This document shows positions 29,016 to 37,262 of a stretch of DNA of 64,000 nucleotides, in pieces. The position numbers and the translations under genes are program-made. The DNA lies in contig JACKKJ010000004.1 in the NCBI GenBank assembly GCA_024236495.1, forward strand, positions 1 through 64,000, read 5' to 3'. Position 1 is the first letter of the stretch. Each line of letters starts with the position of its first letter. This stretch comes from Paracoccaceae bacterium. Lineage in GTDB: Bacteria; Pseudomonadota; Alphaproteobacteria; Rhodobacterales; Rhodobacteraceae. The notes under the pieces were generated by a model, which was given only the letters and a program-made list of their open reading frames with translations, ran no database searches and was not told the DNA's origin.

Positions 29016-29315
29016 TTGGCCGAGGATCGCATCCGCATCGACAAATGGCTTTGGCAGGCCCGGTTCTTCAAGAGCCGGACCCTGGCCGCCGAACGGGTCG
29101 CAGGCAGCGTCATGCGCGTGAACGGCCAGCGCGTCAGCAAGCCCGCCCATGCCGTCGGCCCCGGCGATGTCCTGACCTTCGCGCAGGGCGGCGCAATCCG
29201 CGTCGTCCGGGTGCTGGCCTCCGGCACCCGGCGCGGCCCCGCAGAGGAAGCCCGTCTGCTTTACGCCGAACTCGACGGGCCGCCGGGGGCAGCCGATGGC
29301 GGATCAGAGGACTGA
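29016..29315 (+). CDS. S4-domain RNA-binding protein (Hsp15-like)
   Basis: A 99-aa S4 protein: IRIDKWLWQARFFKSRTLAA, then VMRVNGQRVSKPAHAVGPGD, matching the Hsp15/HslR pattern. Hsp15 binds 50S subunits with stalled nascent chains. The only start that keeps the whole S4 domain is TTG 29016; the first in-frame ATG lies inside the domain. It lies 7 bp behind the helicase and is probably translated by coupling. Both neighbours act on RNA, suggesting a joint role. Confidence 0.88.
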   Translation: MAEDRIRIDKWLWQARFFKSRTLAAERVAGSVMRVNGQRVSKPAHAVGPGDVLTFAQGGAIRVVRVLASGTRRGPAEEARLLYAELDGPPGAADGGSED

Positions 29316-29429
29316 TTTCCCTCAAACCCGCCCGGGCATGGTCGGCCGGACTTTCCGGTGCGGGTGGTCTTGATTGATCCGGTGCTTGGGGCTAGGTAGC
29401 GACAGAATTCCAAGCCCCGGGGTCCGGAC

Positions 29430-29768
29430 ATGACCTATGTCGTCACCGACAACTGCATCGCCTGCAAGTATACCGACTGCGTCGAAGTCTGTCCGGTGGA
29501 CTGCTTCTACGAAGGCGAGAACATGCTGGTCATCCACCCGGATGAATGCATCGATTGCGGCGTGTGCGAACCGGAATGCCCGGCCGACGCGATCCGCCCG
29601 GATACCGAACCCGACATGGAAGACTGGGTCGAGTTCAACCGCAAGTACTCCGAGATGTGGCCGGTGATCACCCAGCGCAAGGATCCGCTTCCCGAAGCGG
29701 AGGCGCGCGACGGAGAGACCGGAAAACGCGACAAGTACTTTTCGGAAACGCCGGGAAGCGGCGACTGA
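29430..29768 (+). CDS. fdxA: 7Fe-8S ferredoxin FdxA
   Basis: A 112-aa ferredoxin with the seven-iron layout: Cys9, Cys12, Cys17, Cys21 and Cys25 in the first half, then [12 protein letters not shown] in the second. The spacing matches Azotobacter FdI-type proteins with one [3Fe-4S] and one [4Fe-4S] cluster. The C-terminal extension ([19 protein letters not shown]) is typical. It is a soluble electron carrier whose partner is not evident here. A hairpin follows five bases after the stop. Conserved placement near carD is familiar from related genomes. Confidence 0.95.
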   Translation: MTYVVTDNCIACKYTDCVEVCPVDCFYEGENMLVIHPDECIDCGVCEPECPADAIRPDTEPDMEDWVEFNRKYSEMWPVITQRKDPLPEAEARDGETGKRDKYFSETPGSGD

Positions 29769-29772
29769 GATC

Positions 29773-29794
29773 GCGAATCACGCATGTGATTCGC
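29773..29794 (+). terminator. Hairpin downstream of fdxA
   Basis: GCGAATCAC-gcat-GTGATTCGC is a perfect 9-bp stem starting five bases after the fdxA stop. There is no T-run, so it may stabilise the mRNA end rather than terminate. Confidence 0.5.
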
Positions 29795-29883
29795 TGCACG
29801 GAATGGTCCGTTCGCGACATTGCGGCTGTCGCGTTCAATCCATTTGTCGTGACCCCCCTCTTTTTTTGAATGCGTTTTTCTGT

Positions 29884-29901
29884 TATATTGTCGTCACAAT
29901 A
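29884..29901. promoter_or_regulatory. -10-like element overlapped by a 16-bp dyad
   Basis: In a T-rich stretch, TATATT (29884-29889) resembles a -10 hexamer; TTTTTT at 29861-29866 would be a poor -35 at 17 bp. The dyad TATTGT-cgtc-ACAATA (29886-29901) overlaps it, as an operator would. A terminator begins only about 20 bp further on. Confidence 0.42.
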
Positions 29902-29921
29902 AACCGTGGATACCGGAAAAC

Positions 29922-29953
29922 CCGCAGCTCAAGCATTCTGCGGCGTTTTTTTT
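29922..29953 (+). terminator. Rho-independent terminator or attenuator upstream of carD
   Basis: CCGCAG-ctcaagcatt-CTGCGG followed by CG and eight T residues is a classical intrinsic terminator. It lies 86 bp upstream of the carD start, downstream of a promoter-like element. It either ends fdxA read-through or attenuates/terminates a short leader RNA. Confidence 0.75.
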
Positions 29954-30038
29954 GGCCGCCACTGCCGTCTCTCCGCCCCGGCCTTGATCTGGCGGCCAGA
30001 CGATTGCGGAGGCGGCATCCGATGCGAGGAAGAACTGA

Positions 30039-30548
30039 ATGACCAAGACCAAGAAGACCGATTTTCGGCCTGATGACTTCGTGGTTTATCCCGCGCACGG
30101 CGTGGGCAAGATCATTTCCATCGAGGAACAGGAAATCGCCGGCCTCAAGCTCGAACTGTTCGTGATCTCGTTCGAGAAGGACAAGATGACGCTGCGCGTG
30201 CCGACCCACAAGGCGACCGAGATCGGGATGCGCCAGCTTTCAACCCCGGATGTGGTGAGCAAGGCGCTCGATACGCTGAAGGGCAAGGCCAAGGTCAAGC
30301 GCGCGATGTGGTCGCGCCGGGCGCAGGAATACGAGCAGAAGATCAACTCCGGCGATCTTCTGTCGATCGCCGAGGTCGTGCGCGACCTGCATCGCACCGA
30401 CGATCAGCGCGAACAGTCCTATTCCGAACGTCAGCTTTACGAAGCCGCGCTTGAGCGTCTGACGCGCGAAGTCGCGGCCGTGTCCGGCGTGGACGAGGCC
30501 GGCGCCCAGAAGAAGGTGGACGACGTCCTTCTGTCGCGCGCCGCCTGA
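30039..30548 (+). CDS. carD: CarD family transcriptional regulator
   Basis: A 169-aa CarD/CdnL-type protein: the N-terminal RNA-polymerase-interacting domain (DDFVVYPAHGVGKIISIEEQEIAG, a Tudor-like fold that contacts the beta subunit) is followed by a helical DNA-contacting domain. CarD stabilises open promoter complexes, including ribosomal promoters. GAGGAAGAACTGA precedes the ATG. It is monocistronic, with an attenuator-like hairpin upstream and a T-tailed hairpin downstream. Confidence 0.94.
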   Translation: MTKTKKTDFRPDDFVVYPAHGVGKIISIEEQEIAGLKLELFVISFEKDKMTLRVPTHKATEIGMRQLSTPDVVSKALDTLKGKAKVKRAMWSRRAQEYEQKINSGDLLSIAEVVRDLHRTDDQREQSYSERQLYEAALERLTREVAAVSGVDEAGAQKKVDDVLLSRAA

Positions 30549-30573
30549 CCGCGCGACGTCCCTGACGATGCAG

Positions 30574-30604
30574 AAACGCGGCCCCCCCCGGGTGCCGCGT
30601 TTTT
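30574..30604. terminator. Terminator between carD and the Kef-type antiporter
   Basis: AAACGCGGC (30574-30582) pairs with GCCGCGTTT (30594-30602), continued by T residues. It lies between convergent genes and can serve both strands, although the antiporter stop codon touches its right edge. Confidence 0.75.
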
Positions 30605-32493
30605 CATTCGCTTTCCGGGTGGTCCTGTTCGCTCGACCGTTCGCCCAGCCTTTCGCGGGCCTTTGCGTGACGCGCCATCAGCGATGCCTCCAGGTCGCGA
30701 TTCAGAACCTTGGCCCGCGCGATGTATTCGGGGTTCTTGTCGTTCGGCACTCCGGGTTTCCACAGCGTCGCGAGGTCGCGGACCGCTTCCCGGTCAAGCT
30801 TGTAGAACAGTGTCTGAAGCTCGTGCGCCTCGTATTGTGAAAGCCCCATGTTCTCAAGAACGTAGCGCGCCATCCTCAGGCTTGAATCGAAGTGTTCCCG
30901 GACGATGTCGTTGGCCCCCGCCCGATAAAGTTCGTAGACATGTTCGCGGTCGCGCGCCCGGGCGACGATATGCAGGTCGGGGCGCTGACGGCGGGCATAG
31001 CGGACGATCTGGGTGTTCGAATCGCGGTCGTCCAGGCAGGCGACGAGAACACGCGCGGTATCAAGGCCCGCAGCCTTCAGAAGCTCGGGCCGGGTAGGAT
31101 CGCCGACGTAACCCTTGAAGCCGAAGTGCCGCAAGAGCTGGATCGTCTTGAGGTCGTGGTCGATGACGGTCGTCTTGAAACCCGAACTGGTGACCATGCG
31201 GTTGATGACCTGGCCGAACCGCCCGACACCGGCAATGATGATCGGTTGCTGGTCGTCTATCTCGTCGGCCTTCAGGGGATCGGCCTCGTCGCCAAGCCTG
31301 CGCGCAAGCATGTCATGCAGGATGAAGAAGAGCGGCGTCAGCAGCATCGACATCGCGATGACCAGAAGCAGCGTCTGCGCCAGGTCGGTGCCGATGATCC
31401 GCTGCGCCAGCGTGAAGGACACAAGGACAAAGCCGAATTCGCCCGCCTGCGCGAGGCCAAGCGTGAAAAGCCACTTGTTGCGGCCCCGCATCCCGAAGAC
31501 AAGCGCAAGGAAGAACAGGACGATCCCCTTGGTCAGCATCAGCGCGGCGGTCATGCCCAGGATGGTCAGCGGTCGGTCGAGGAGAACGCCAAAGTCGATG
31601 CCGGCGCCGACGGTGATGAAGAACAGACCCAGCAGAAGCCCCTTGAACGGGGCTACGTCGCTTTCCAGTTCATGGCGGAACTCCGAGCTTGCCAGCACCA
31701 CCCCGGCCAGGAATGTGCCAAGCGCGGGCGAAAGGCCGACCATCAGCATCAGGGACGCGATCGACACCACGATCATCAGCGCGAAGGCGGTGTGAATCTC
31801 CCGCAGCCGCGCGGCGTGCACATAGCGGTAAAGCGGCCGGATGAGGTAGTGCCCGCCCGCCACCGTCGCGACCACCGCGCCAAGTGTCACCAGCGTGACC
31901 CCCCAGCCCGGCAGGCTTTCGATCAGGCTCATCGCGGCGTGGCCGCTTGCCTGTTCGGCCTGCGCGATGGCACGCGCGCCCGGCAGCGCCAGAAGCGGCA
32001 GGAGGGCAAGGATCGGGATGACCGCGATGTCCTGGGTCAGAAGGACGGCAAAGGCGTTGCGCCCCCCCGCCGTCTGCATCAGTTTCTTTTCCGACAGCGT
32101 CTGAAGCACGATCGCGGTCGAGGACAGCGACAGCGTCACGCCCACCGCGATCGATACGCGCAGATCGTAGCCTAGCGCCTGTGCGCCAAGCGTGATCAGG
32201 ACCGCCGTCAGCACGATCTGCAATCCGCCAAGACCCAGAAGCTTGGTGCGCATCGCCCAAAGCGCCTTTGGCTCCAGTTCAAGGCCGATCAGGAACAGCA
32301 TCATCACGACGCCGAATTCGGCGAAATGCTGGAGATCCTGGGTCTCAGACCCTACGAGGCCCAGAACCGGCCCGATCAGGATGCCCGCCGCCAGATAGCC
32401 CAGCACCGAGCCGAGCCCCAGCCGCGACGCGAAGGGAACGGCGATCACCATGGTGACGAGGTAAAGCGTGGCCTGGAACAGGAAACCTTCCAT
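30604..32493 (-). CDS. CPA2 family monovalent cation:proton antiporter (KefB/KefC type)
   Basis: A 629-aa inner-membrane antiporter. The N-terminal part has about 12-13 helices (start MEGFLFQATLYLVTMVIAV, then MLFLIGLELEPKALW). The C-terminal RCK/TrkA-N domain binds nucleotide through IIIAGVGRFGQVINRM. In Kef systems potassium efflux is gated by glutathione adducts; the ancillary KefF/KefG subunit is not encoded beside it, so gating here is uncertain. The Lrp-type gene ends eight bases upstream, implying co-transcription. Confidence 0.92.
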   Translation of the reverse strand: MEGFLFQATLYLVTMVIAVPFASRLGLGSVLGYLAAGILIGPVLGLVGSETQDLQHFAEFGVVMMLFLIGLELEPKALWAMRTKLLGLGGLQIVLTAVLITLGAQALGYDLRVSIAVGVTLSLSSTAIVLQTLSEKKLMQTAGGRNAFAVLLTQDIAVIPILALLPLLALPGARAIAQAEQASGHAAMSLIESLPGWGVTLVTLGAVVATVAGGHYLIRPLYRYVHAARLREIHTAFALMIVVSIASLMLMVGLSPALGTFLAGVVLASSEFRHELESDVAPFKGLLLGLFFITVGAGIDFGVLLDRPLTILGMTAALMLTKGIVLFFLALVFGMRGRNKWLFTLGLAQAGEFGFVLVSFTLAQRIIGTDLAQTLLLVIAMSMLLTPLFFILHDMLARRLGDEADPLKADEIDDQQPIIIAGVGRFGQVINRMVTSSGFKTTVIDHDLKTIQLLRHFGFKGYVGDPTRPELLKAAGLDTARVLVACLDDRDSNTQIVRYARRQRPDLHIVARARDREHVYELYRAGANDIVREHFDSSLRMARYVLENMGLSQYEAHELQTLFYKLDREAVRDLATLWKPGVPNDKNPEYIARAKVLNRDLEASLMARHAKARERLGERSSEQDHPESE

Positions 32494-32500
32494 CGTGGCC

Positions 32501-32974
32501 TCAGACTGGCAAGGGGGCGTCGGGTTTGAACTGGTCCATCACGATCTGGCTTTGCACGCGCGCGACCGAGGGATGGGTCAGAAGGACCTGGTGTATCAGG
32601 CGGTTGAGTGCCGAAAGATCGTCACAAAACACCCTGAGAAGATAGTCGGCCTCGCCGGTCAGCGTCCAGGCAGAGATGACCTCCGGCCGCGTCGCGACAA
32701 GGCGCGAAAAGGCAGTGGCGGTCTCTGTCCCGTGCCGTGCCATCTGCACCTGCACGAAGGCCTGCACGGAAAGCCCCAGCTTCACCGGATCAAGCCGCGC
32801 GGCGTAGCCTGTGATCAGCCCTTCGGATTCCAGACGCTGCCGGCGCCGTCCGGCCTGGCTGGGCGAAAGGTTCAGCGCCTCGCCAAGTTCCTGCGCAGTC
32901 AGGTGGGCATCGCGCTGCAGGGCGGCCAGAAGGCGCGAATCCGTTTCATCCAGAATGATGCGTGAATTTTGCAT
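32501..32974 (-). CDS. Lrp/AsnC family transcriptional regulator
   Basis: A 157-aa regulator with an N-terminal helix-turn-helix (LDETDSRLLAALQRDAHLTAQ) and a C-terminal RAM/ligand domain (VQVQMARHGTE, AWTLTGEADYLLRVF). It binds an amino acid as effector in relatives. It is divergent from HPPD, the enzyme of tyrosine catabolism, and so likely controls it in response to an aromatic amino acid (inference). The Kef gene follows closely. The intergenic region carries repeats and a dyad. Confidence 0.93.
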   Translation of the reverse strand: MQNSRIILDETDSRLLAALQRDAHLTAQELGEALNLSPSQAGRRRQRLESEGLITGYAARLDPVKLGLSVQAFVQVQMARHGTETATAFSRLVATRPEVISAWTLTGEADYLLRVFCDDLSALNRLIHQVLLTHPSVARVQSQIVMDQFKPDAPLPV

Positions 32975-33091
32975 GTGATCTTGTTTCTACGCGCAAAATA
33001 CGCGCAAATCCATGAAAGTTTCATTGCATCCGCGCAACAATCGCGTGATGGGCGCGATATCCTGATGACAGCGCGCACAGGAGGTCTTGCC
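32975..33091. promoter_or_regulatory. Lrp-HPPD divergent control region
   Basis: It holds two ACGCGCAAA direct repeats (32989-32997 and 33000-33008, one helical turn apart), a third CGCGCAA (33031-33037) and the 13-bp palindrome ATGAAAGTTTCAT (33012-33024). An Lrp-type octamer often binds such phased AT-containing sites. Confidence 0.5.
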
Positions 33092-34186
33092 ATGGGTCCT
33101 TTCCCACACTCTGCCCCGAAGTCGGTGATTTCTGCGGATAATCCGGCGGGGACGGACGGTTTCGAGTTCGTCGAATTCGCCCATCCCGAGCCTGAGGAGC
33201 TGCGGCAGATCTTCGCCCGCATGGGTTATGAACTTGTCGGTTGCCACCGGTCGAAGCGGATCGAGCTTTGGCAGCAGGGCGACATCACCTACATCCTGAA
33301 CGCCGAACCTGGCAGCTTTGCCGCGCGCTTCGCCGCCGAGCATGGTCCATGTGCGCCCGCGATGGGATGGCGCGTGGCGGACGCCGCGCATGCGTTCCGG
33401 CACGCGGTCGCCAAAGGCGCGGAGCCCTACGAGGGCGACGACAAGACCATGAACGTGCCCGCGATCAAGGGCATCGGCGGGTCGCTGATCTATTTCATCG
33501 ACCGCTACTACGAAACCTCGCCCTACAACGAGGAATTCGACTGGCTGCAGAAGTCCAAGCCCGAAGGGGTGGGGTTCTACTACCTCGACCACCTGACCCA
33601 CAACGTCCACAAGGGCAACATGGACAAGTGGTTCGACTTCTACGGGCGGCTGTTCAACTTCCGGGAAATCCGTTTCTTCGACATCCAGGGCAAGTTCACC
33701 GGCCTTTATTCGCGTGCGCTGACCTCGCCCTGCGGGCGCATCCGCATCCCGATCAACGAGGATCGCGGCGAAAAGGGCCAGATCGTCGAATACCTGCGCC
33801 GCTACAAGGGCGAGGGGATCCAGCACATCGCTGTCGGGACCGAGGATATCTACGCCGCAACCGATGCGATCCACGACCGCGGTCTGCGGTTCATGCCGAA
33901 GCCGCCGATGAGCTACTACGAGATGAGCCACAAGCGTGTCGCGGGCCACGAGGAGCCGGTCGAGCGTCTGGCGAAGCACGGCGTCCTCATCGACGGCGAA
34001 GGCGTGGTGGACGGCGGCGAAACGAAGATCCTCCTGCAGATCTTCTCCAAGACCGTGATCGGGCCGATCTTCTTCGAATTCATCCAGCGCAAGGGCGACG
34101 ACGGTTTCGGCGAGGGCAACTTCAAGGCGCTTTTCGAATCGATCGAGGCCGACCAGATCGCGCGCGGCGTTCTGCACGCAAGCTAA
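33092..34186 (+). CDS. hppD: 4-Hydroxyphenylpyruvate dioxygenase
   Basis: HPPD converts 4-hydroxyphenylpyruvate to homogentisate using O2 and Fe(II), a step of tyrosine degradation. The 364-aa protein has the two vicinal-oxygen-chelate halves and the iron facial triad: His167 (YYLDHLTHNV), His245 (GIQHIAV) and Glu329 (FFEFIQRKG). ATG 33092 follows CAGGAGGTC; an ATG at 33065 is an alternative. Homogentisate dioxygenase and later enzymes are not in the window. Divergent Lrp-type control is likely. A hairpin terminator follows. Confidence 0.96.
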   Translation: MGPFPHSAPKSVISADNPAGTDGFEFVEFAHPEPEELRQIFARMGYELVGCHRSKRIELWQQGDITYILNAEPGSFAARFAAEHGPCAPAMGWRVADAAHAFRHAVAKGAEPYEGDDKTMNVPAIKGIGGSLIYFIDRYYETSPYNEEFDWLQKSKPEGVGFYYLDHLTHNVHKGNMDKWFDFYGRLFNFREIRFFDIQGKFTGLYSRALTSPCGRIRIPINEDRGEKGQIVEYLRRYKGEGIQHIAVGTEDIYAATDAIHDRGLRFMPKPPMSYYEMSHKRVAGHEEPVERLAKHGVLIDGEGVVDGGETKILLQIFSKTVIGPIFFEFIQRKGDDGFGEGNFKALFESIEADQIARGVLHAS

Positions 34187-34197
34187 GGGAGGGGCGG

Positions 34198-34229
34198 GGG
34201 GCAGCGTCCGGAACGGGACGCGCCCCTTT
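34198..34229 (+). terminator. Hairpin terminator downstream of HPPD
   Basis: GGGGC-a-GCGTCC and GGACGC-GCCCC form an 11-bp stem with one bulged A and a loop of six bases, followed by TTTGTCTT. It lies between convergent genes. Confidence 0.68.
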
Positions 34230-34245
34230 GTCTTCGCGCTGACCG

Positions 34246-37104
34246 TCAGCTCTTGTTGGTCATCTTGAGGACATGGGTCTTGCCGCCCTTGACATAGGTC
34301 AGCTGCCCGTCGCCAATTCCCGACACCTTGCCGCCATCCAGCTTGTCTCCGACCGTGACGGTCAGGATCTTGCCCTTTTGGGTGCGCACCAGCGCGCGCG
34401 GCCGCGAGCTTGAGCCGACGATGCCGATCAGGCTCAGGTCTCCCAGGTCGATCGCATTGGCTATGGTGGCCTGCTTGGCGACATTGGCCTTCGTCGGGAT
34501 GTCCGGCGCGGCGGATTCAGGTTCGGGCTCGTCCAGGTCTTCGGGGGATGCGGCGGCGGTGTCCGTCTCGGCGGTTGCCGAGGGTTCCGCGAGGGCAGCA
34601 GCCAGCGCCTGTTCGACCGCCCGGTTCAAGAGGCTCGGGCGTGGCGCAGGAGAGGGAGAAGTGGCGACGGCATAGCGCGATGCCGCAAGCACCGGGGCCG
34701 GTTCGGTCGCGGCCTTTGCCGCATCGGCGATGGCCGCAGGCCGGGCCAGCGGGCGTCGGGCGGCGGTTGCAGGGTCCGGCGGAGGAGGGGCCGCCATGGC
34801 CTGATCGTCGGGCGCCGGTTCTGCCGGGGCTTCCACGGGGGCTTCGGGCGCATCCGGTTCAGCGGATGGGAATGCCTCAGGGGGCGCGGGCGGAACGATC
34901 GCGGCCGGTCGCGCAACCGGGCGTTGCGTGGAAGCGGTCAGTTCCTGCGGTTCTGGCGCGGCGAAAAGCACTTCGTCAGGCGCCAGAGCTTCGCCCCCGG
35001 CCGATTCGGCCGGCAGCGTCGCGGCGTCTGCGGTCTCCGGTGCGGTGGAGGAGACAGCCGCCGATGCCATAGCAGCCGCCAGCGCCTCTATCGCCTCTGG
35101 CCGTTTCGGGGGGGCCGTTTCGGGGCGCCCGGCATAGAGGACGAAGCCTTGCGGCGTGCGCACGCCTTCTGCGGTCGCAACGATGTTGCCGTCGGCGTCA
35201 AATCGCTGCAGCGCGCCAAAGGCAACCGGCGCGGGCTGTTCGGATGCGGGCTGGTCGCTGGCTGCGGTCGCGAAGGGCGGCAGCGGCGCTGGCGTCGGCA
35301 GGGTGACCGCGCTTTCAATCGCGGCGCCGGGCCGCCCGGTCGACGCGTCGGGGATCGGATCCGCCGCGACCGCGGGCGCAAGGTCGGGCAAACTGGGCGC
35401 GACATCGTTCGGTCCGGCGGGTTGGGGTTCACGCGATGTCGCCGTCGCCGTCTCTGCCGGTTCGGTCGTGGGCGCCGGTGATTCCGGCTCGGTTACCGGC
35501 GCCGCCGCCGTTTCGTCCGGGCCCGGCGTTTCTGGCACCGGCTGCACCGCCGCCGGGTCGGTCGCCGCATTCTCGACGACTGTTGCGGGCGCGTCCTCGA
35601 CCGCGGGGGCGCTCGCCTCCGGGGCGATCGCGGCATCCGCATCGTTTGCCGGTTCCGACGCTGCGACCTGTGGCTCGGGCGCGGCTTCAACCTCGGCGGG
35701 CGCTGTCGCGATCCCGGCCTCGGGCGCTGCCGGGGTCTGTGTTTCGAAGTACCACCACCAAAGACCGACAACCGCGGCAAAGGCCACCGCCGCCGCACCC
35801 GTCGCGTTGCGCAGCATCCCGCGGTTGCGATGCTGCCGTGCCCGTTCTTCGGCGGTCCCGACGGGCGCGCGCACGCGGTCGAGCGCACGGATCAGCGTGT
35901 CACCGGCCTCAAGGACGCTGTCGGGCGCCTGCGCCATCCCGGGCTTGCGCAACAAGGGTGGGCTTGGCGGCGGTGCAGACCGTTTCGGCGCCGACTGCGG
36001 CAAACGCGGCGCGTCCTGCTTTTCGGCCATCTGGATGCGCGATGTGATGTTCTCGAGCCGGCTCGGGCCGCTTCCGGCAAGCCCGGCAGGCCGGTGTGAA
36101 GCGAAACCGGGTGGCAGCGAAGGTATCTCGGCGGCGCCGCCATCAGGGGCGTCCCCGTCCCCGTCGGCAACCCCGGTGCTGCCGGAATGCGCGGCATCGG
36201 GCCCCGCAAGCGGAGACGCGGTTGGCACGACGTCATTCTCGGGTGCGAAGATGTCGGCATCGTCCACGAACTCGGCAAAGGGTGCCTCTTCGGGCGCGGT
36301 GTCCGCTTCGGCCTCTGTGGCGGGGGCAAGATCAGCCGCCGGCGCCGCCGTTCCTGCCGTGGTCTGGCTGGTTTCCCCGGCGACACTGACCGGCGTGGCG
36401 CTTGCGGCGGGCGCTGCGGCGGCCGGCCCTGCATCCGAGGCCGCGTCTTCTTCGGGCAGCCCCTCATCGGCCGCGATCGCGGGCCCCTCGGGGACGGCCT
36501 CGGGGGCGGCCTCGGGTACGACCTCCTCATCGGGCGATACCAGCGCTGTACCCAACTCGGGCAAGTTCAGGCCTACCGGCTCCCCGTCACGGTCCAGCGC
36601 ATCGCCCCCGGGAAGATGCGCTGCCTGACGTTTGGTCGGTCCAAAAAATGGCTCGCCCGCGAACTGGCCGGTTTCGGGTACGGTCACGAAGGACACCGGC
36701 GCGAAATCGTGTTCCTCGGCAAAGCCCTCTGCCTCGTCAAGGGTCAGGCGGGCGACGACTGCGACCTGCACGACCTTGCCCTTGCCCGACCAGTCGAACA
36801 CCAGTTCCTCGGCCCGGTAGGGTGTGCGCCCTTCCAGTGCGGCGGCAATCTGGGCGCTGCGGCTGTCGCGATCGGGCCCGGGGGCGGCGATGTCGGCGAA
36901 AAGAACCTGACTTGGCGGCAGCACAAGCTTGGTCCGGAACCCGCCGGGCGCAATCGCCAGCGCGCGGGCCCGCAGCGCCGCCATGTTGGTGGCAAGATCG
37001 CCCTGCGACGGATCGACCGCCCCCAGATGCGCCCATCCCTCCGGCGTTCGTCCAAGAAGGTCGATCCGTTCGTCGGACAGGGAAAGCGCAAATTCCGGTT
37101 TCAT
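34246..37104 (-). CDS. GspL/PilM-like and GspC/PilP-like fusion with long disordered linker
   Basis: A 952-aa protein. Residues 1-165 look like the cytoplasmic actin-like domain of GspL/PilM (LVLPPSQVLFADIAAPGP, then ALEGRTPYRAEELVFDW). A long Ala/Pro/Glu-rich linker follows, with one membrane helix at about 432-453 (AAAVAFAAVVGLWWWYFE). A second Ala/Pro-rich periplasmic linker comes next. Residues about 880-952 (DLSLIGIVGSSSRPRALVRT, GDKLDGGKVSGIGDGQLTYV) resemble the homology-region domain of GspC/PilP. No secretion or pilus genes adjoin it. The function is inferred from fold-like resemblance only. Such proteins are sometimes mislabelled as translation initiation factor 2. Confidence 0.7.
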   Translation of the reverse strand: MKPEFALSLSDERIDLLGRTPEGWAHLGAVDPSQGDLATNMAALRARALAIAPGGFRTKLVLPPSQVLFADIAAPGPDRDSRSAQIAAALEGRTPYRAEELVFDWSGKGKVVQVAVVARLTLDEAEGFAEEHDFAPVSFVTVPETGQFAGEPFFGPTKRQAAHLPGGDALDRDGEPVGLNLPELGTALVSPDEEVVPEAAPEAVPEGPAIAADEGLPEEDAASDAGPAAAAPAASATPVSVAGETSQTTAGTAAPAADLAPATEAEADTAPEEAPFAEFVDDADIFAPENDVVPTASPLAGPDAAHSGSTGVADGDGDAPDGGAAEIPSLPPGFASHRPAGLAGSGPSRLENITSRIQMAEKQDAPRLPQSAPKRSAPPPSPPLLRKPGMAQAPDSVLEAGDTLIRALDRVRAPVGTAEERARQHRNRGMLRNATGAAAVAFAAVVGLWWWYFETQTPAAPEAGIATAPAEVEAAPEPQVAASEPANDADAAIAPEASAPAVEDAPATVVENAATDPAAVQPVPETPGPDETAAAPVTEPESPAPTTEPAETATATSREPQPAGPNDVAPSLPDLAPAVAADPIPDASTGRPGAAIESAVTLPTPAPLPPFATAASDQPASEQPAPVAFGALQRFDADGNIVATAEGVRTPQGFVLYAGRPETAPPKRPEAIEALAAAMASAAVSSTAPETADAATLPAESAGGEALAPDEVLFAAPEPQELTASTQRPVARPAAIVPPAPPEAFPSAEPDAPEAPVEAPAEPAPDDQAMAAPPPPDPATAARRPLARPAAIADAAKAATEPAPVLAASRYAVATSPSPAPRPSLLNRAVEQALAAALAEPSATAETDTAAASPEDLDEPEPESAAPDIPTKANVAKQATIANAIDLGDLSLIGIVGSSSRPRALVRTQKGKILTVTVGDKLDGGKVSGIGDGQLTYVKGGKTHVLKMTNKS

Positions 37105-37262
37105 GCCCTGCGTCTACCACCAGTTCGCGGCCGCCGGAACGGCCGGTCGGCGCTTAATCCCTCTAAAGCAGAAATCCGCCCAAGAAAAGCCGACACGCCA
37201 AGGAATGGCTTGCCGCGCGCGTCCAAGTTCCGACAATCCTTGATGACCAGACGGAGATTTCC

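Noticed and set aside
26339..29227. A 962-codon minus-strand frame opposite the Suv3-like helicase
   Set aside because: It mirrors codon positions of the helicase, has no recognisable domain and spans two genes on the other strand.
32987..34177. A 396-codon minus-strand frame opposite HPPD
   Set aside because: No family pattern; the plus-strand protein has the intact iron triad and a ribosome site.
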